Positions 33,425-46,300 of a stretch of DNA of 64,000 bases are shown here, piece after piece. The stretch lies in assembly GCF_964355755.1 (NCBI RefSeq), contig NC_092671.1:19680001-19744000 (forward strand), in the 5' to 3' direction. The stretch is from Antedon mediterranea (Eukaryota; Echinodermata; Crinoidea; Comatulida; Antedonidae). Each line of letters opens with the position of its first letter. The stretch's first letter is position 1. The notes beneath the pieces are model-generated. The model was not told where the DNA came from. It worked only from the letters and a program-made list of their open reading frames with translations, and searched no databases. A program made the position numbers and the translations under genes.

Positions 33425-33990
33425 ACGGGACCACGTCCTCCTGTAAAGAATCACCTCCTCTCGTAAGTAAGTCTTATTATAATCGATCACCTCTCGCAAG
33501 TGCCCCCCTTTTCTAAACTCACTTCTTATAAGGGACCCCTTCTCATAATTGACCACCTCTGGTAAGCGGTCATCTCTCTTAAATGACCACTGGTCTCTTA
33601 CGAGAGGTGGTCGATTATGATAAGCTTCCGTTATGAGAGGATATGATCGCTTAAGCGTTGTTCCCACTGGCGACGCAAAAAAGGACGTAACGCAACGCAA
33701 GTGAATTGACCAATCACAAGCGATGGCTTATTCGCTTCGCTTGTCATTGGTTAAAACGGTTGCGTTGCGTTTACATCCTTGCGTTAAGTTCTAGTGGGAA
33801 CCAAGCTTTACGAAAGGTGGTCGTTACGAGAGGTGTTTGATTATGAGAAGCTGTCCCTTAAGGGAGGTGGTCTCTAATGAGGGTGATCACTTACGATGTA
33901 TGGTTTAGGGAGGTGGTTTACGAGATGTTGATAGTCGTTGGTTGGAGAGGTGGTCACTTATGAGAGGTGGTCGATTAAGCTGAAGAAGAT
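33425..33990. repeat. Head-to-head GAGAGGTGGTCGATTATGA repeats
   Basis: Left of about 33595 the repeats read in inverse (CACCTCCTCTCGTAAG, TAATCGATCACCTCTCG). Right of it they read forward (GAGAGGTGGTCGATTATGA, GAGGTGGTCACTTATGAG). The unit is 25-40 bases and imperfect. The 145-codon minus frame at 33263-33700 is produced by this repeat and should not be taken as a protein. Confidence 0.8.
33654..33807. mobile_element. 154-bp MITE with TTA duplication, nested in the GAGGTGGTC repeats
   Basis: The ends AGCGTTGTTCCCACTGG and, on the other strand, AGCTTGGTTCCCACTAG are inverted. Inner parts (GTAACGCAACGCAA against TTGCGTTGCGTTTAC) pair as well. TTA flanks both sides (33651-33653 and 33808-33810), and removing the MITE restores a normal repeat unit. 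A 3-bp TWA duplication fits the PIF/Harbinger superfamily. The sequence at 6050-6080 resembles its right end. Confidence 0.75.
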
Positions 33991-34199
33991 TGAGAAATAA
34001 AACATTGAAGGATAAACAGACAAACGTTGTCAGTATATTAGCCAAAAAATTCATTTTAGGTAAATGTAACACCATTATTTATCCAGTTAAAGATAGCGGA
34101 CGAACAAACAGACAAACATGACTGAAACTCAATTCCTAGATTTCCAACTTTCAAAACAAAAAATATGACACGAGTTTTTTCTCCTATTGTTACGTTATC

Positions 34200-35450
34200 G
34201 TTACACAAGTTGTCAGTGTGAATGTTACCTGCTCTGAACTGAACCTTTATAGTTACTCATGGCGTACCGCAAGGTAGCATCTTGGGCCCTATTCTTTTTT
34301 TGTTATTTAAATGATATTGCTTCTTGTATTGATTCTGATGTTCAATTATTGCTATATGCTGATGATTCTACGATTCTGTATTCTCATCACGATGACACCA
34401 AAATCGCTCATAAATTAAGTATTGTCCTAGATAAGTGCAAGGACTGGTTAACTGAAAACAAATTATCTTAACATTTTGGCAAAACCGAAATTATTATCTT
34501 TGGTAGCAAAAGCGAAGCTTAACAAAGTTAAAGAGTTTTCTGTGGAATTAATGGGCCGTAGAATCAATCAAGCAATTTAGACCAATATGTATCATCTGAT
34601 ATTATTGCAACTAGTGTTTCAGTAAAGTTAAGTCAAGGTTAAAGTTTTTACATAGGCAAAGTTCGTGCTTGAATAAAAAATGTCGTAAACTATTAAGCAC
34701 TGCTTTAATACAATGTACATATTTGACTATTCTGCCTCGGCATGGTACGGCGGTGTCAATAAGAATCTTAAACATAAATTACGAACTGCCCAAAACAGGA
34801 TGGCACGTTTTATTTTAAATGTTGGTCTGAGGTCTCACATAGTAGGTGCCAAAGAGCTTTCCGATCTTGGGTTTCTTAATGTCAGCCTCAGAAATAAGTT
34901 TTTAAGATTAAATTATGTTCACAAAATTCGCTATAATTTTAATACGCCTTCTTTCCTTAAGGATAACTTTTTGTTAATTTCTGATCATTATAACCATTTC
35001 ACCAGGGGTAGGCCTACACCATTTAATTTTGTCACTCCTAAGGCTACTGGCGTTAATGATTCGACTTTTTATTTTTTAGGTATCCGTGACTGGAACAGGC
35101 TCCCCTATTCATTTAAATTAATACAAAACAATGCAACCTTCAAAATAAAACTTAAAGAATATTTTAATAATGAACAGCTTGGAATATCAGTTTAATTAAG
35201 TTATTTTTGTTATATTGTTTTTTGATGGTATTTTCTTGTTCTTTCCATTTTTACTGCGTCCAACTTAATCATACTTTGTACTAGGCCCAACCACATACTT
35301 TTTCAGTTAATACGGATTGGACCCCATTGGAAATAAGTTTAATTTTTATTTGTCGACTTAATAGGTTATCATGGTATTCTTTTTAAATATGTACATTGTA
35401 TATTTAAACTATTTTTATGAACATCGAATAAAATCAATCAATCAATCAAT
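34200..35450 (+). pseudogene. LINE reverse-transcriptase C-terminal half with AATC-repeat tail
   Basis: The frame at 34259-34471 contains GVPQGS (just upstream)-SILGPILF and LLLYADDSTILYS, the catalytic YADD box, then KLSIVLDKCKDWLTENKLS. After frame changes the C-terminal domain continues at 34713-35195 (LRTAQNRMARFILN, FLGIRDWNRLPYSFK). The copy ends in an AATCAATCAATCAATC run near 35435-35450, a typical LINE 3' tail. It is 5'-truncated and broken by frameshifts and stops between 34471 and 34713. A CR1/L2-like clade is likely. Confidence 0.85.
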
Positions 35451-35579
35451 TAGTGGTTGATTTTTTTTAGGTTAGTGGTTAATGTTACATTAGTGGTTGA
35501 TTTTTGTTACGTTAGTGGGTAATACAGGCGTGAGGGACTCAAATATTCGTAGGTTTAAAAACGAAATACGTATAGACAT

Positions 35580-36430
35580 ATAATAAACTAATAACAACTT
35601 TATTTAAAAACGGATGCAACACTTGGATCACCAGATTGGTGTTTTTCACAAGGCCGTTACTTACTACAAAACTATTTACACAATTTATCATTTACAGTAC
35701 ATAATGATTAAAAAAACTATACAAAAAAATGATTTCATGAAAAACATAGAGTTTCAAGTATATCTTATCTTCAGTCATTTATTATTTTTTTTAATATATG
35801 TATATTAGGAGCTGTAATTGAATTTGAGTTTATAGCATTTAAACTATTCCATAGCTTTGCGCCAGAATACGAGAAACTTTTCTTTTTGTACTCAGTGTTT
35901 GCCTTATGTAAACTTATAATATCTTTTGATCTAGTATTATATGTTTGTTTGCGTTCATAGAATCTGTTTCTTAAGTAGGATGGTGTTAAGTTATTCATTA
36001 TTTTATACATTGTGACTGCTTCGTTATAATATTGTTTTTCGTCTAAATTAGGCAAATTAAAATCTTTGAGCGCATGTGAGCTAGAGTCATACCTAGATGT
36101 ATGTGTAATTATTTTGGCTGCTCTATTTTGGAGTACTTGGAGTTTATATTTGAGGGTTTGGTTATAAACACCCATACAACATTGCAGTAGTCAAAATGGT
36201 GGGCTATGATAGATTTGTACATTAATGATTGAATACTTTGAGGGAAAATATTGCTGCATGTTTTTAGATAGTAAAGACCTGATATTACTTTATTTTTTAC
36301 TTGATCTATTGTTAATGCCATTTTAAATTTTCATCGATAATGACACCTAAATGTTTACAGTTACTTACTTTTTCAAGTTTTTTACCTTCTATATTAATAT
36401 TAATATCCATGTTAATGAGTAATATCTTAC
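35580..36430 (-). pseudogene. LINE C-terminal fragment, minus strand
   Basis: Frames at 36430-36320 (SNCKHLGVIIDENLKW), 36321-36109 (KNKVISGLYYLKTCSNIFP, SIIAHHFDYCNVVW) and 36175-35771 (LQVLQNRAAKIITHTSRYDS, KKKSFSYSGAKLWNSLN) follow the order of the region after RT in CR1/Jockey/L2-type LINEs. At least two frame changes are present. The sequence differs from the plus-strand neighbour at 34.2-35.4 kb, so it is a separate family or subfamily. Confidence 0.85.
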
Positions 36431-37034
36431 ACGAGAAGCCTGCAAAGAAAATAGAAATTCTAACTTTTTAAATGAAAATATTAAAAAAAAAAGTAAGATT
36501 ATGTTGATATTATTTGATGACAACGCCAGGATCGCACCAGAAATTTGTTAATATTGACACAATAATTATTTTGCAAGTATTGGTATAGCAGAAACAATTT
36601 ATTTTTACAAACCTAAATTTTAAAGAGCAATGTTCACTTTAAATTATGATCCATTGTGATTATTATACAGAGTTGAATTATTTTAAGATGTAATATATTA
36701 TTTGCATTGGATCGCAATTGATTGAGGTGAAAACAAATAATTAGTTGAAGAAGATGGTCATTAAATGAATTATTACTATTGGAAATGATACAATATAGTA
36801 AAGTAGGCTGAAAATAAATTACGGTGCCTTGCGGAGAGGATACGGAAAACCAAAGGCTAAGGGTCCAATCCCCGACAGAAAAGGTGTTGTTGTAAATGAC
36901 AGCAAAGGGCATGACACATAGCGTAAAATGGCCATTGTGTTACCGATCTAGAGATGTCCAAGCTTTAAACTAAATGACAGCTGCTAGTATACAGCGAGGA
37001 AGGCAACGGGAAACCACCCCAATGTTAAATATTC
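36431..37034. other. Stretch before the next LINE; SINE- or LINE-like piece at 36810-37020
   Basis: The segment TTGCGGAGAGGATACGG...GGGTCCAATCCCCG and then GAGGAAGGCAACGGGAAACC has the look of a tRNA-like or LINE 5' module. The GGTCCAATCCC part resembles a pol III B box (GGTTCGANTCC), but no matching A box is convincing. The rest is AT-rich with nothing recognisable. Confidence 0.3.
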
Positions 37035-39117
37035 CCGGTGTGTCCGCTTGAAGATGAACAAAATGTAAATGAAGAAAGTCTGGGATCAATATTTTTAAAA
37101 GATGAAATTACAAAAGGAATTAAAAGACTACATGAAAGAAAAGCTGAAGGCATAGATGGGATACCTGCAGAGATGATAAAACAATTAGGAGAAGTAGCAA
37201 CCTTGGAACTTACCAAACTCTCTAACAAAATCTACACACAAGGAAAATGGCCAGCGGATTTCACTAAATCTGTAGTAATACCCTTGGAGAAAAAAGTAAA
37301 CACCCAACGATGTGATGAACACCGAACGATAAGTCTCATAACGCATACATCTAAGATAACACTTAAAGGCCAGGTGCGCGCAAAACATTTCTATTGATCA
37401 TACATTCCAATAATTATCGATCTATAGTTTCCCCTATGTTTCATAATTTTTGGGATTTTATTTGTGTTACACGAGCTTGTTGAAAATAAGCACTTTCTTA
37501 TCAGTGGGGGGATAGTTCAAATTACACAGTAAAATCTCTATTCTTTTGTACACAAATTTTGTAAATAGAGAGGCATTTTAAAAAGCTACGAAAAATAAAC
37601 AGTGTGGTAAAAAAATTTTTCAGATGACTAATTATAGGTAATATAACTTGAATATTACATTTCTGGAATTTTTATTCAACTTCAAATTTTTATTTTCATG
37701 CTATAGCAAAAATTATCCACCGTATATCCACCATCTTTTTTCACCTTCTAGGGAGTCACAAGACATGTTATTACATTAGGTTAACTATACCTAACTACTG
37801 AAAAAAGGTCTTCCTGGTTTTTATGGAAGAATTTTGCAAAATTTTGTATTTGGCCATATTAAGGGAAATTCATGTTTTTTCGTCTTGATTTCTGTTACAA
37901 ATATTTGATTTATGTACAATTAACCAAATATTATATTTAACATTCATGCCTGTACTTAAGGCATTAAATGACAGATTGGCATCAAAACTTGCAGAGTATA
38001 TTGGAATAGATTAATTTGGTTTTGTAAAAGGAAGAAGCACCAGAGATGCGATTGCTGTGCTGAGAGTGATGGGAGAAAAATCCTTAGAATATGGTAACGA
38101 ATTGTATATATGTTTTGTGAATTATGAAAAAGCATTCGACAGAATTAGTTGGATCAAATTGATGGACATCTTGTATAGAATTGGTGTTGACTATCGGGAC
38201 AGACGGTTAATATGGGAGCTGTATATCAATCAATCTGCATCAATTATAATAGATGGGAAATTATCTGAACCAGCACAGATGGTAAAGTTGTCAGACAAGG
38301 AGGAATACTATCAACTAACTTCTACAACATTTATGAAGAATTTCTACTTTCAGACTGTAGTGATGGAGTAAAAGTTGGTGGTCACAGAATCTCAACTGTA
38401 CGGTTTGCTGATGCTGATAAGGCTGTGATGGACAACTCTAATGTCGGTCTTCAAAGAATATTAACGAAAATTAATGAGGCAGGGAAAGAATATGGAATGA
38501 AGATAAACACCAGAAAAACTAAAGTAATGTGCATTACAAAAAGAGCAAATGTACAAATGGAAATATATGTTGATGGGGAAATTATTGAACAAGTTGATTC
38601 CTTTTGCTACAAAAATAACAACAGATGGCAGATGTAAGAGTGAGATTCTAAGGATAATAGGAATGGCAAAGAGGAAATTCCTAAGAAACAGGAAATTCTT
38701 AACAAGTAAAGCAAGTATTGAAACAAGAAAGGAAATGGTTAAAGCATTAGTATAGAGTGTTGCATTATACGGATGCAAAACATGGAGGATATAAACAGAA
38801 TAGATGCATTTGAAATGTGGTGTTGGAGAAAAATGCTAAAAATTCAATACACAGAACACCGAAGGAATGATGACATTTTAAATGAAATAAGAGAAGAAAG
38901 ACAACTAATGAAACGCAAATGGAGGATTATTGAAAATAGTGATGGAGGGTATGTACGATGGAAAAGCAGGTAGAGGAAGGAAGAGAAAAATGCTACTGGA
39001 TAGACTTAAAAATTGAAACAAATATTACCAACTAAACGACAAAGCATTAAATAGAGAAGAGTGGAAGAAAATGATTGTCATAGACCTGCCAATTGGCAGA
39101 TGGTATCCATGTTAATC
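37035..39117 (+). mobile_element. LINE with endonuclease-RT-type ORF, degraded and split by an insertion
   Basis: Plus-strand frames give KAEGIDGIPAEMIKQLGEVA, SVVIPLEKKVNTQRCDEHRT, then after an insertion FGFVKGRSTRDAIAVLRVMG, CFVNYEKAFDRISWIKLMDI, VRFADADKAV, EYGMKINTRKTKVM and finally NREEWKKMI--DLPIGRW. This is the standard RT order of a widespread animal non-LTR element. The catalytic F/YADD appears as FADAD, and stops and frameshifts are frequent, so it is inactive. It lies just downstream of ORC4 on the opposite strand. The clade is not assigned. Confidence 0.85.
37367..37953. mobile_element. 587-bp insertion inside the 37-kb LINE, flanked by ACTTAA
   Basis: ACTTAA occurs at 37361-37366 and 37954-37959. 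Removing the insert plus one copy rejoins the LINE frame exactly (THTSKITLK then ALNDRLASKL). The insert is AT-rich and non-coding, with AGGCCAGGTGCGCGC at one end and CATGCCTGT at the other. Terminal inversion is weak, so no superfamily is assigned. Confidence 0.75.
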
Positions 39118-40160
39118 AATTTATTTAATTTTTGATGTGTTCCTATATACATAGCAATATTATTATAGTGACCTATAATATCTGTATGGTATAAATAATA
39201 ACAAAGTTCATATAGGCCTACAATCTATACAATGAATATGTATCATTCAGAATTGAATAGTGTGTAGTTGATTGAAACTTGATTTTGATTAAGGTATATA
39301 TAAGGATGCGCCTGAATCCTGTACTGTGCATCAAGATATCAGTACGAAGAATTACAGACTTATACAGGACAGTTTGAACAGTACCAGCAACAAAAATGGT
39401 TGGTTGTTTTATTTAATAATTTCACTTACAAAGTAAGTTAGTACACATGATAAATAAAATATTATATAGAATATTAATGGTATAACGGTGGTTGAAGCAA
39501 ATAAATGTATAAACAATCTATGGCACTAGCTTAGACTGATGAGAAATGGAGGACATGCATCTTGTGAAGCAATATATATCTAAACAAATATGATACAACA
39601 CAGGGAATCAGTGTAGCTTGACTGGATGCCAAATGTATGTTGATTTATTTTAAGACAGTGAAGTTTATAATGTAAATGTACTATAATTAATAATTATCCT
39701 CAGAAACCGAGAAAATTCGAGGTAGGCCTTCTACTTAACCACGGAAACCACAGTGCTGCGCTTACCATGATCACCAGGATGCTATACACTTTATAAAGTA
39801 CACACAACAACAACAGCTACTTACAGAGTTCACAACTCCCGAAGTCTGATTTGAAAAAGATTAGTGGAACCAACAAGGTACATTATTAGTGTACAGCATT
39901 TACAATACAAAATGATTTTGACCTATGCCAAGTTACTGACAAATCAGATTTATTCCTGAATATGTTCGCCCAGTTACAGTATGATACAAAACATAACCAA
40001 ACAGCCCTTCCTTCAGTCAGCATAACATAAATTTTGTGACTTATAATTGCTGTAGCATCATCTAGTATTAATATGGTACAGGAATAAATTACATATAATG
40101 CATCGTCAGTCATACAGTTAGCATTGGTCAATGTGGCTGTATTCATGTTATTTGGCAGCA
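39118..40160. other. Region between the LINE and the ORC4 stop codon; includes the ORC4 3' UTR
   Basis: Minus-strand AATAAA-like signals occur (for example near 39407 and 39642), and one should serve ORC4, but which one is unknown. A plus-strand TATATAAGG lies near 39296, followed by a short ATG frame at 39394; with no supporting protein this is probably fortuitous. The 100-codon minus frame 39886-40188 overlaps the last ORC4 exon in another frame and is not real. Confidence 0.4.
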
Positions 40161-40343
40161 TCAAGAGAGCACAGGATGAGATGCCCAATGCTTGATTTCA
40201 GTTGGACAACCTTGATAAGTATTCAATGCCTCTACCAGTTGTGATTTTGTTAGCAGAATGTTCATTGGTCGATATTCTTTCTGCGTACGTGTTGAGTTAT
40301 CTGCTGGGTGAACAAGTTCTATGGCAACAAGTTGTTCAAATGC
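40161..40343 (-). CDS. ORC4: ORC4 last coding exon
   Basis: Sixty codons and TGA, from [15 protein letters not shown] through [20 protein letters not shown] to [16 protein letters not shown]. It aligns with the human C-terminus ([43 protein letters not shown]). The protein ends two or three residues earlier than in humans. The acceptor is TTTGTAG|GCATTT. Confidence 0.95.
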   Translation of the reverse strand, partial: AFEQLVAIELVHPADNSTRTQKEYRPMNILLTKSQLVEALNTYQGCPTEIKHWASHPVLS

Positions 40344-43300
40344 CTACAAAAACATAAAAGTTTTAAAATAAAAATCAATTGAACAGGTAGAACATGAACA
40401 TGGTAGAACCTCCTGTAACCATCCTCGCATCAGGCTAAATCGGGTAAACATGCTTATGTCAAGTATTCTTAATCACTATATTGGTTCAGTATTAAGATTT
40501 TCATACAAAATGTAAAATCAAAATCAAAGTAAAAAATACTGCAAGTAGATTTTTGCCAAAACACAAACAATAAACATAACATAATTACCCACTTGCATGA
40601 GGAAATTATGCAAAAATCAAAATGTTACCTCAGTCTGAATATACAGTAGCTTAAAGGACGTAGCTGGTGGTAAACCAGAAGTACCAAATGGATTGATTAG
40701 ATAGGAGGGATAAATGTAGGCGTTTGAATGAGTAACATTTGGCATATAAGAAATCAGAAATCATGCAGCACCATGAAACTGCCATTGTCCTTTGCATGAT
40801 TGCAGTGTCATGTCATTCGTTTCTAAAGTTTACTATTAAGTCTTAACAATAAGATTTTTATCACCTGTACATTTACATAAGTCGTTTTTGTGTATGGACA
40901 TACAGTAAGCTATTTTTGTATATATTTTTGATGACCACCTGTACATGGAAATGTGTGTACTTAATACAGGACTTTCTATGACCACCTAAATTAAATTAAA
41001 TTAAGCTTTCTCCTGAAATTTCTCACGGTTCGCAAACCTGGTTACAACTTGTTACAATTTCTAAGAATTTATACAGATGTGAAAAGGGTATTGATATTGA
41101 GAAATGCAATATATGCCCTCTCACATTTCCAAACAAATTTTGGTACAAACACTGGCTACAGCAATTAAACTTTAATGAAAAGGATCATACATTTTTAACC
41201 TATCATCGGAAAAATTCATGTTAAAGGTGGGTGGGCTTAAACCTGGATGAGTATAGGCAGTATCATTAGGTCAAGTAGAGAAATACATGACTTTGATTTA
41301 TAACATTACCACCAACTAAAAACTTATAAAATGATACCAGTAGTTCTTTGAACATTTCTTAAGTTCTTGATTTGGACATTTAAGCAGATAATTGGTGAAG
41401 AAAAATAAAACAGCACTTCAGGTGTTGGAACACATACAAATAAGCATAGGGATTGCAGAGGGTAAACAAATAAGCTTAAGGCTTGGTGGAATATTATTAA
41501 AATACCGTAACTTGGTTTAATCACTGCAGTGTAGTGGAGACACACCAGTTAAGAAATCCTGGATCTGTCACTGCATATCAAATACAAAAAGAATCTATTT
41601 TGAAAATATGAAGTAGTAGCTACAATCGCAATCAGTAATGAACAAAAAGTATTGATGTCACATCTTGTTACATACTGACACAAATTGCTGATAGTAAGTG
41701 TAAAAGACAACAAAAAACATGAACAAAACCTCTAATAATATTGTAAGCAATTCATTGTTAAAACATTTTCCCAGGGCATAAAAATGAACTTTTGTTAAAA
41801 TTTGATAGTTAAAAATATTCAACAGCTTCTTTGTAGGAGTTCAACCTTTGACTTTGTGAGCATTAGTTTAGAGAGTTCTCTTTGTTTCCTTGAACTTTCT
41901 AACAATTTTTGCTGGCAGCAACAACACTTACATTTTATTATCAAAGTCACATGCTATTATAGTGAGTTATTACATAATTAAACAAAATAGCAATGCTTGG
42001 GTGGAAATGTGATATAAAAATCTTGTTTTCATATATTTAAAATCTACAGATGTTACACTCCCTGTAACTTTGTAACCATTAATCTTGATGAAAGTGAAAA
42101 TAACAAATAAATAAATGAATAACCCTTTTTTTACAAATTGAAGTTTAAATTGACTTGCTGATTTTAAAGTTAGCTTATTTAAACTTACATGTTGAGAATA
42201 GTGTATTTAAAAACATAAATTCAATTTTGGAATATATGTATGACATCCACTGACACCGAAAGTTTCCATTTCTAATGATTTTTTCGGTGTGCTAGATATT
42301 GTTTCGTTATAATAAATTCTTCTTTATCTATCTTATTTGAATTAAGTAAGTCTAAATATGAGGAAATACTTGGATTGTCCAAGTAACCATAGTAAATAGT
42401 GAAATATTTTTGGCTCCAAGATGAATGCTCTATTGACTATGCACAAGCAATACAGTAGGTATTACTTCACCTCACATAGGCATGCTACTTATTAGCTGGT
42501 TTTTCACTGACATAGCATGGGGATTCCGATGTTCAACTTTATTTTTACACTTAATTTCAGCAATAAAAAAAGTGAAAAATATTTCACTTTCAATATCCAA
42601 GAATAAACTGACTACGACAAATTATTCCGAAATATTTTAGACAGATTTTGCAGAACAAGTAGTTAGTATTAATAAACCAATAAAATTTGATAATATTTTA
42701 AGGAAATGTAATATTTTCCATATTCCTAATTTTAGGCGACCTTTTCAAGAATTAAAGGAAACACTTTTAATAGGGTTCTGCTTTACATTAAAACTATTTG
42801 TAAAGAAATATAGTTCTTGCACGTTTTGCTGGTACAGGATGCTCTACCCTTCCTATTTTATGCTATTTTTAAATGTTAAAAAGATTATCACTATTGTTTA
42901 TGTTTATATCATGTGATATTAGGCTAGATTCTTCAAGACGAAAACAAACATGACGACTCCTTGGGTTCCAGACGATAACTCTTTTATTTGAACTCTTGCG
43001 CATGCGCACAACAACTAAACTAGATTACAAGTTCTACAAACATCTCTTCTCTTTAAAAACTGTCATATACTTTCTAAATGCTAAGAATAACTTTTTTACA
43101 ACTTTAACTAAAATAACAACTAAGATAAAAAGACATATTAATGACAACTGGTAAGAACTGACAATAAACTTTCAATAACATAAATTACAACCTGTCTTTG
43201 TTTTATTGTTTGTAATTACATGCGTTCATTCTTAATGTTTCGTTTCGGACGGACTGCTCTCTCAGAGTTATTCTGTGTGATTTGTTTATTTGTTGGCAAT

Positions 43301-46300
43301 TGAGCCGGTTTATTTGGAAGTGTTGTAGCTGAAGTGTCACTAACATCTATGTTTTCATTTGTTGCTTTAGGTGGTATGTCACCTACGTCTATGCTTTCAT
43401 TAGTAGCTTTTAAGAACACACGATTTCTGCGAAGGAGTGATCCATCAGTAGTTTTCACCAGATATGAGCGAGGACCTATTTTCTCTTGTGTGATGGCTTT
43501 TCTCCATTCATGATGGTTTTGGTCGGGTTGTACTCTGACCGACTGACCAGTTACTAACTCTGGCAAATCTTTAGCAGTTTTATCATACTGTGACTTTGCC
43601 ATCTTTCTTCGCTGTACAATGTTATCCACAATGTTGTCAACAACCAGTGGTTTCAGCAATTCTTTTGTTGTAGGTAGAAGTGTTTTTGTTCTTCGTGACA
43701 TCAACTTTTGCACTGGACTGCTACCATCTTTACTGGGAGTATTTCTCAAGTTTAATATGGCTAGCTGTATATCACCTTTATCCTTTATAGCCTTCTTTAT
43801 GAGCTTCTTGGCTATTTTCACAGTCGCCTCAGCTTTTCCATTACTTTGGCTATGGTATGGAGAACTAGTTCGATGATCAATGTTCCATTCTTTGGTGAAG
43901 TTGTTGCGTTCATCAGACACAAACGTCTGTGCATTATCTGTAACCAAAATAGATGGAATGCCAAATCGTGCAAAGTGTCTTTTCGAGTGTTTAATTATGT
44001 TTGATGATTTCAAACTTTTAATTTCATCCACTTCAAAATAATCTGTGAAGTAATCAACAGTAACTAAGTAATCTCGATTATTTAGTGTGAAAATGTCTTG
44101 ACCAACCATCTGCCATCTCTCTGTCGGTATCGGCCACGTCATAAGCGTTTCACTTTGCTGCTTGTCCAAAAACGCATTACATGATTGACATGTCTGTACG
44201 GCATCCTTAATTTGAGATGTCATACCTAACCAAAACAAGCTGTCTTTTGCTCTCCTTAGTGTGGCATCTATGCCCTGGTGGCTAGAATGAACTTTCTTAA
44301 TCATCCATGGTTGTAGAATCTTTGGGATCACTACCTGTTGTCCTTTAAATATTATGCCATTCTGCACAGTCAGCTCATCTGAGTATGGTTTTACCAGAGG
44401 TGATACCTTGTCTTTTACATCTGGCCATCCTGTATGAACCATCAGCATCACTTCTGTCAGCTCTGAATCACCTTTCGTAGCTTGTTTAAGCTGTAGCTGT
44501 GTACTCTCACTGACATTAACAAAATCTATTTGATTTATGTTTTGTAGCACTTCCATGATTTTGCTTTGTTTCTCATTAACTGGTGCTCTGCTCAATAGAT
44601 CAGCTACAAACATTTCTTTGCCTGGTACATGAATGACATTAATCTTGTACCTCAGCAGTCTCAACATCATTCTCTGCAGACGTTTTGGAGCTGTATTTAT
44701 AGCTTTTCGAAATATCGGTATCAGAGGTTTATGATCTGATTGCAGTTATATGTCGTCCCAATACATAATGTTCAAATTTCTCACATGCGTATACGATTGC
44801 CAAGCACTCTTTCTCTATTTGAGCATAATTTTGTTCTGTTTTTGTTAAGGTTCTTGACGCAAAACAGACTGGCTTTCCTTCTTGTAGGAGTGTTGCACCT
44901 ACACAATACTGGCTACTATCACACTGTATATGCTAAAACAGGAGCAGCTACTATCAATCTTTTCAGCTTCTGAAATGCTTCTTCATGGTGAGAAAGCCAT
45001 TCAAAATGGTGATTTTTATCCGTTAACCTACGTAGAGGTTCAGCGACCTCGGACAGCTTAGGCAGAAACCTAGATAAATACGTAACGCAACCCATGAATA
45101 CTTGAACACCATGTTTATCCTCAGGAGGAGGCATCTCTGTAATACATTTGACTTTATCTGGATCAGGTCTTAACCCCTCATCCCCAATGATGTGACCCAT
45201 GTATTTGATATTTCTCACTCGCAGTTGAACCTTTTTGCGATTTAACTTTAAACCCATGGTCCTGCATTTCTCCAAAAAAAATTTAATCAAGTTTTGTTCA
45301 TGATCAAGAAGTGCTTCCTCATATGTTTTACCATTTCCATATATTACAAAATCATCTGCTATAGCTTCAACACCATTTAAATGTTCTGTTATGTCGTGAG
45401 CTCGCCGTTGCATTTCATCTGTTCAAAGTCCATAAGGAAGACGAGTATATCTGTAGCGACCAAACTCTGTACCAAATGTGGTTAATTTACTGCTTTCTTC
45501 TGTTAATTCAATCTGCCAAACGGCTTCACTAGCATCGCAAACTGAAAATACTTTAGCATTTGTCAACTTTGGCAATACATCATCTAACACTGGCAGTGCA
45601 TAATTTGGTCTAACTATAGCCTGGTTTAAAGGTTTTGGATAACAGGTACGAGTTTAGCCAGATAGTAGGTTCACTGACTTTAACGATAATTCCTCTAGCC
45701 TCCATACCATCAAGCTTAATTCTTCTTGAATTCTGTTTGGAGAGGGATAGGCAGTTTTCTGATTGGTTGCTTTACTGGGGTAACCTGTGGGTCAATTCTT
45801 ATTTCACAAACACCAGCAAGTTTTCCTAGTCCTGAAAAAATATCATCATAGTTATGTAAAATATCATTATATGACATCATATTAACATTTTCAACCACAC
45901 AATCATCTGTGACCTTTAACAATTTCATTTTCATTGATAAATCACACCCAATGAGTGGTACCTGAGTGGTTTCTAAGACAACAAATTTGGTATTGAACCT
46001 TTGACCTTTATGCATAATCCTTATTTTACATTCTCCTAATGTACTTAATCTCTTGCCACTATATAATTTTACCATAGTATTTGTTTTGGATATTTTGCAA
46101 TTTTAATTTGTTGGCATCTTCTTTGGATATTACATTACATGTGGCTCCTGTATCTATTTGGCACACTTGTTTTATGTAGTTGCACAATAAGGATATTGTT
46201 ATCTTATTACATTTATCACTTTCAATGTGGAACAATGAATCATCTGTATCTCCATGTTCACATGTTTTGGTTTCTTTCTATATTTAGGTTTGTCTTTAGA

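Larger units (their letters stand above)
33155..35528. mobile_element. Composite foldback-like element bounded by ACCACTAACGTAAC inverted repeats
   Basis: The left boundary (33158-33275) holds several copies of ACCACTAACGTAAC spaced 25-40 bases apart. The right boundary (35450-35525) holds the same words in inverse (GTTACGTTAGTGG). Between them are an inverted GAGGTGGTC repeat block (33425-33990), a MITE inside that block and a LINE fragment (34200-35450). The bounding repeats make a second, unrelated foldback-like structure in this window. No transposase is visible and no clear target duplication was identified. Confidence 0.55.

Noticed and set aside
33263-33700. 145-codon minus-strand frame as a gene
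   Set aside because: The frame is created by the imperfect GAGGTGGTC repeats and the nested MITE and resembles no protein family.
36860-36880. GGTCCAATCCC as a pol III B box of a tRNA or SINE
   Set aside because: No matching A box or cloverleaf could be drawn; kept only as a remark.
39294-39420. TATATAAGG followed by a short ATG frame as a plus-strand promoter and gene
   Set aside because: The frame stops after six codons and nothing downstream looks coding; a fortuitous motif in AT-rich DNA is more likely.
43619-43876. 85-codon plus frame
   Set aside because: Shadow of the integrase frame on the minus strand.
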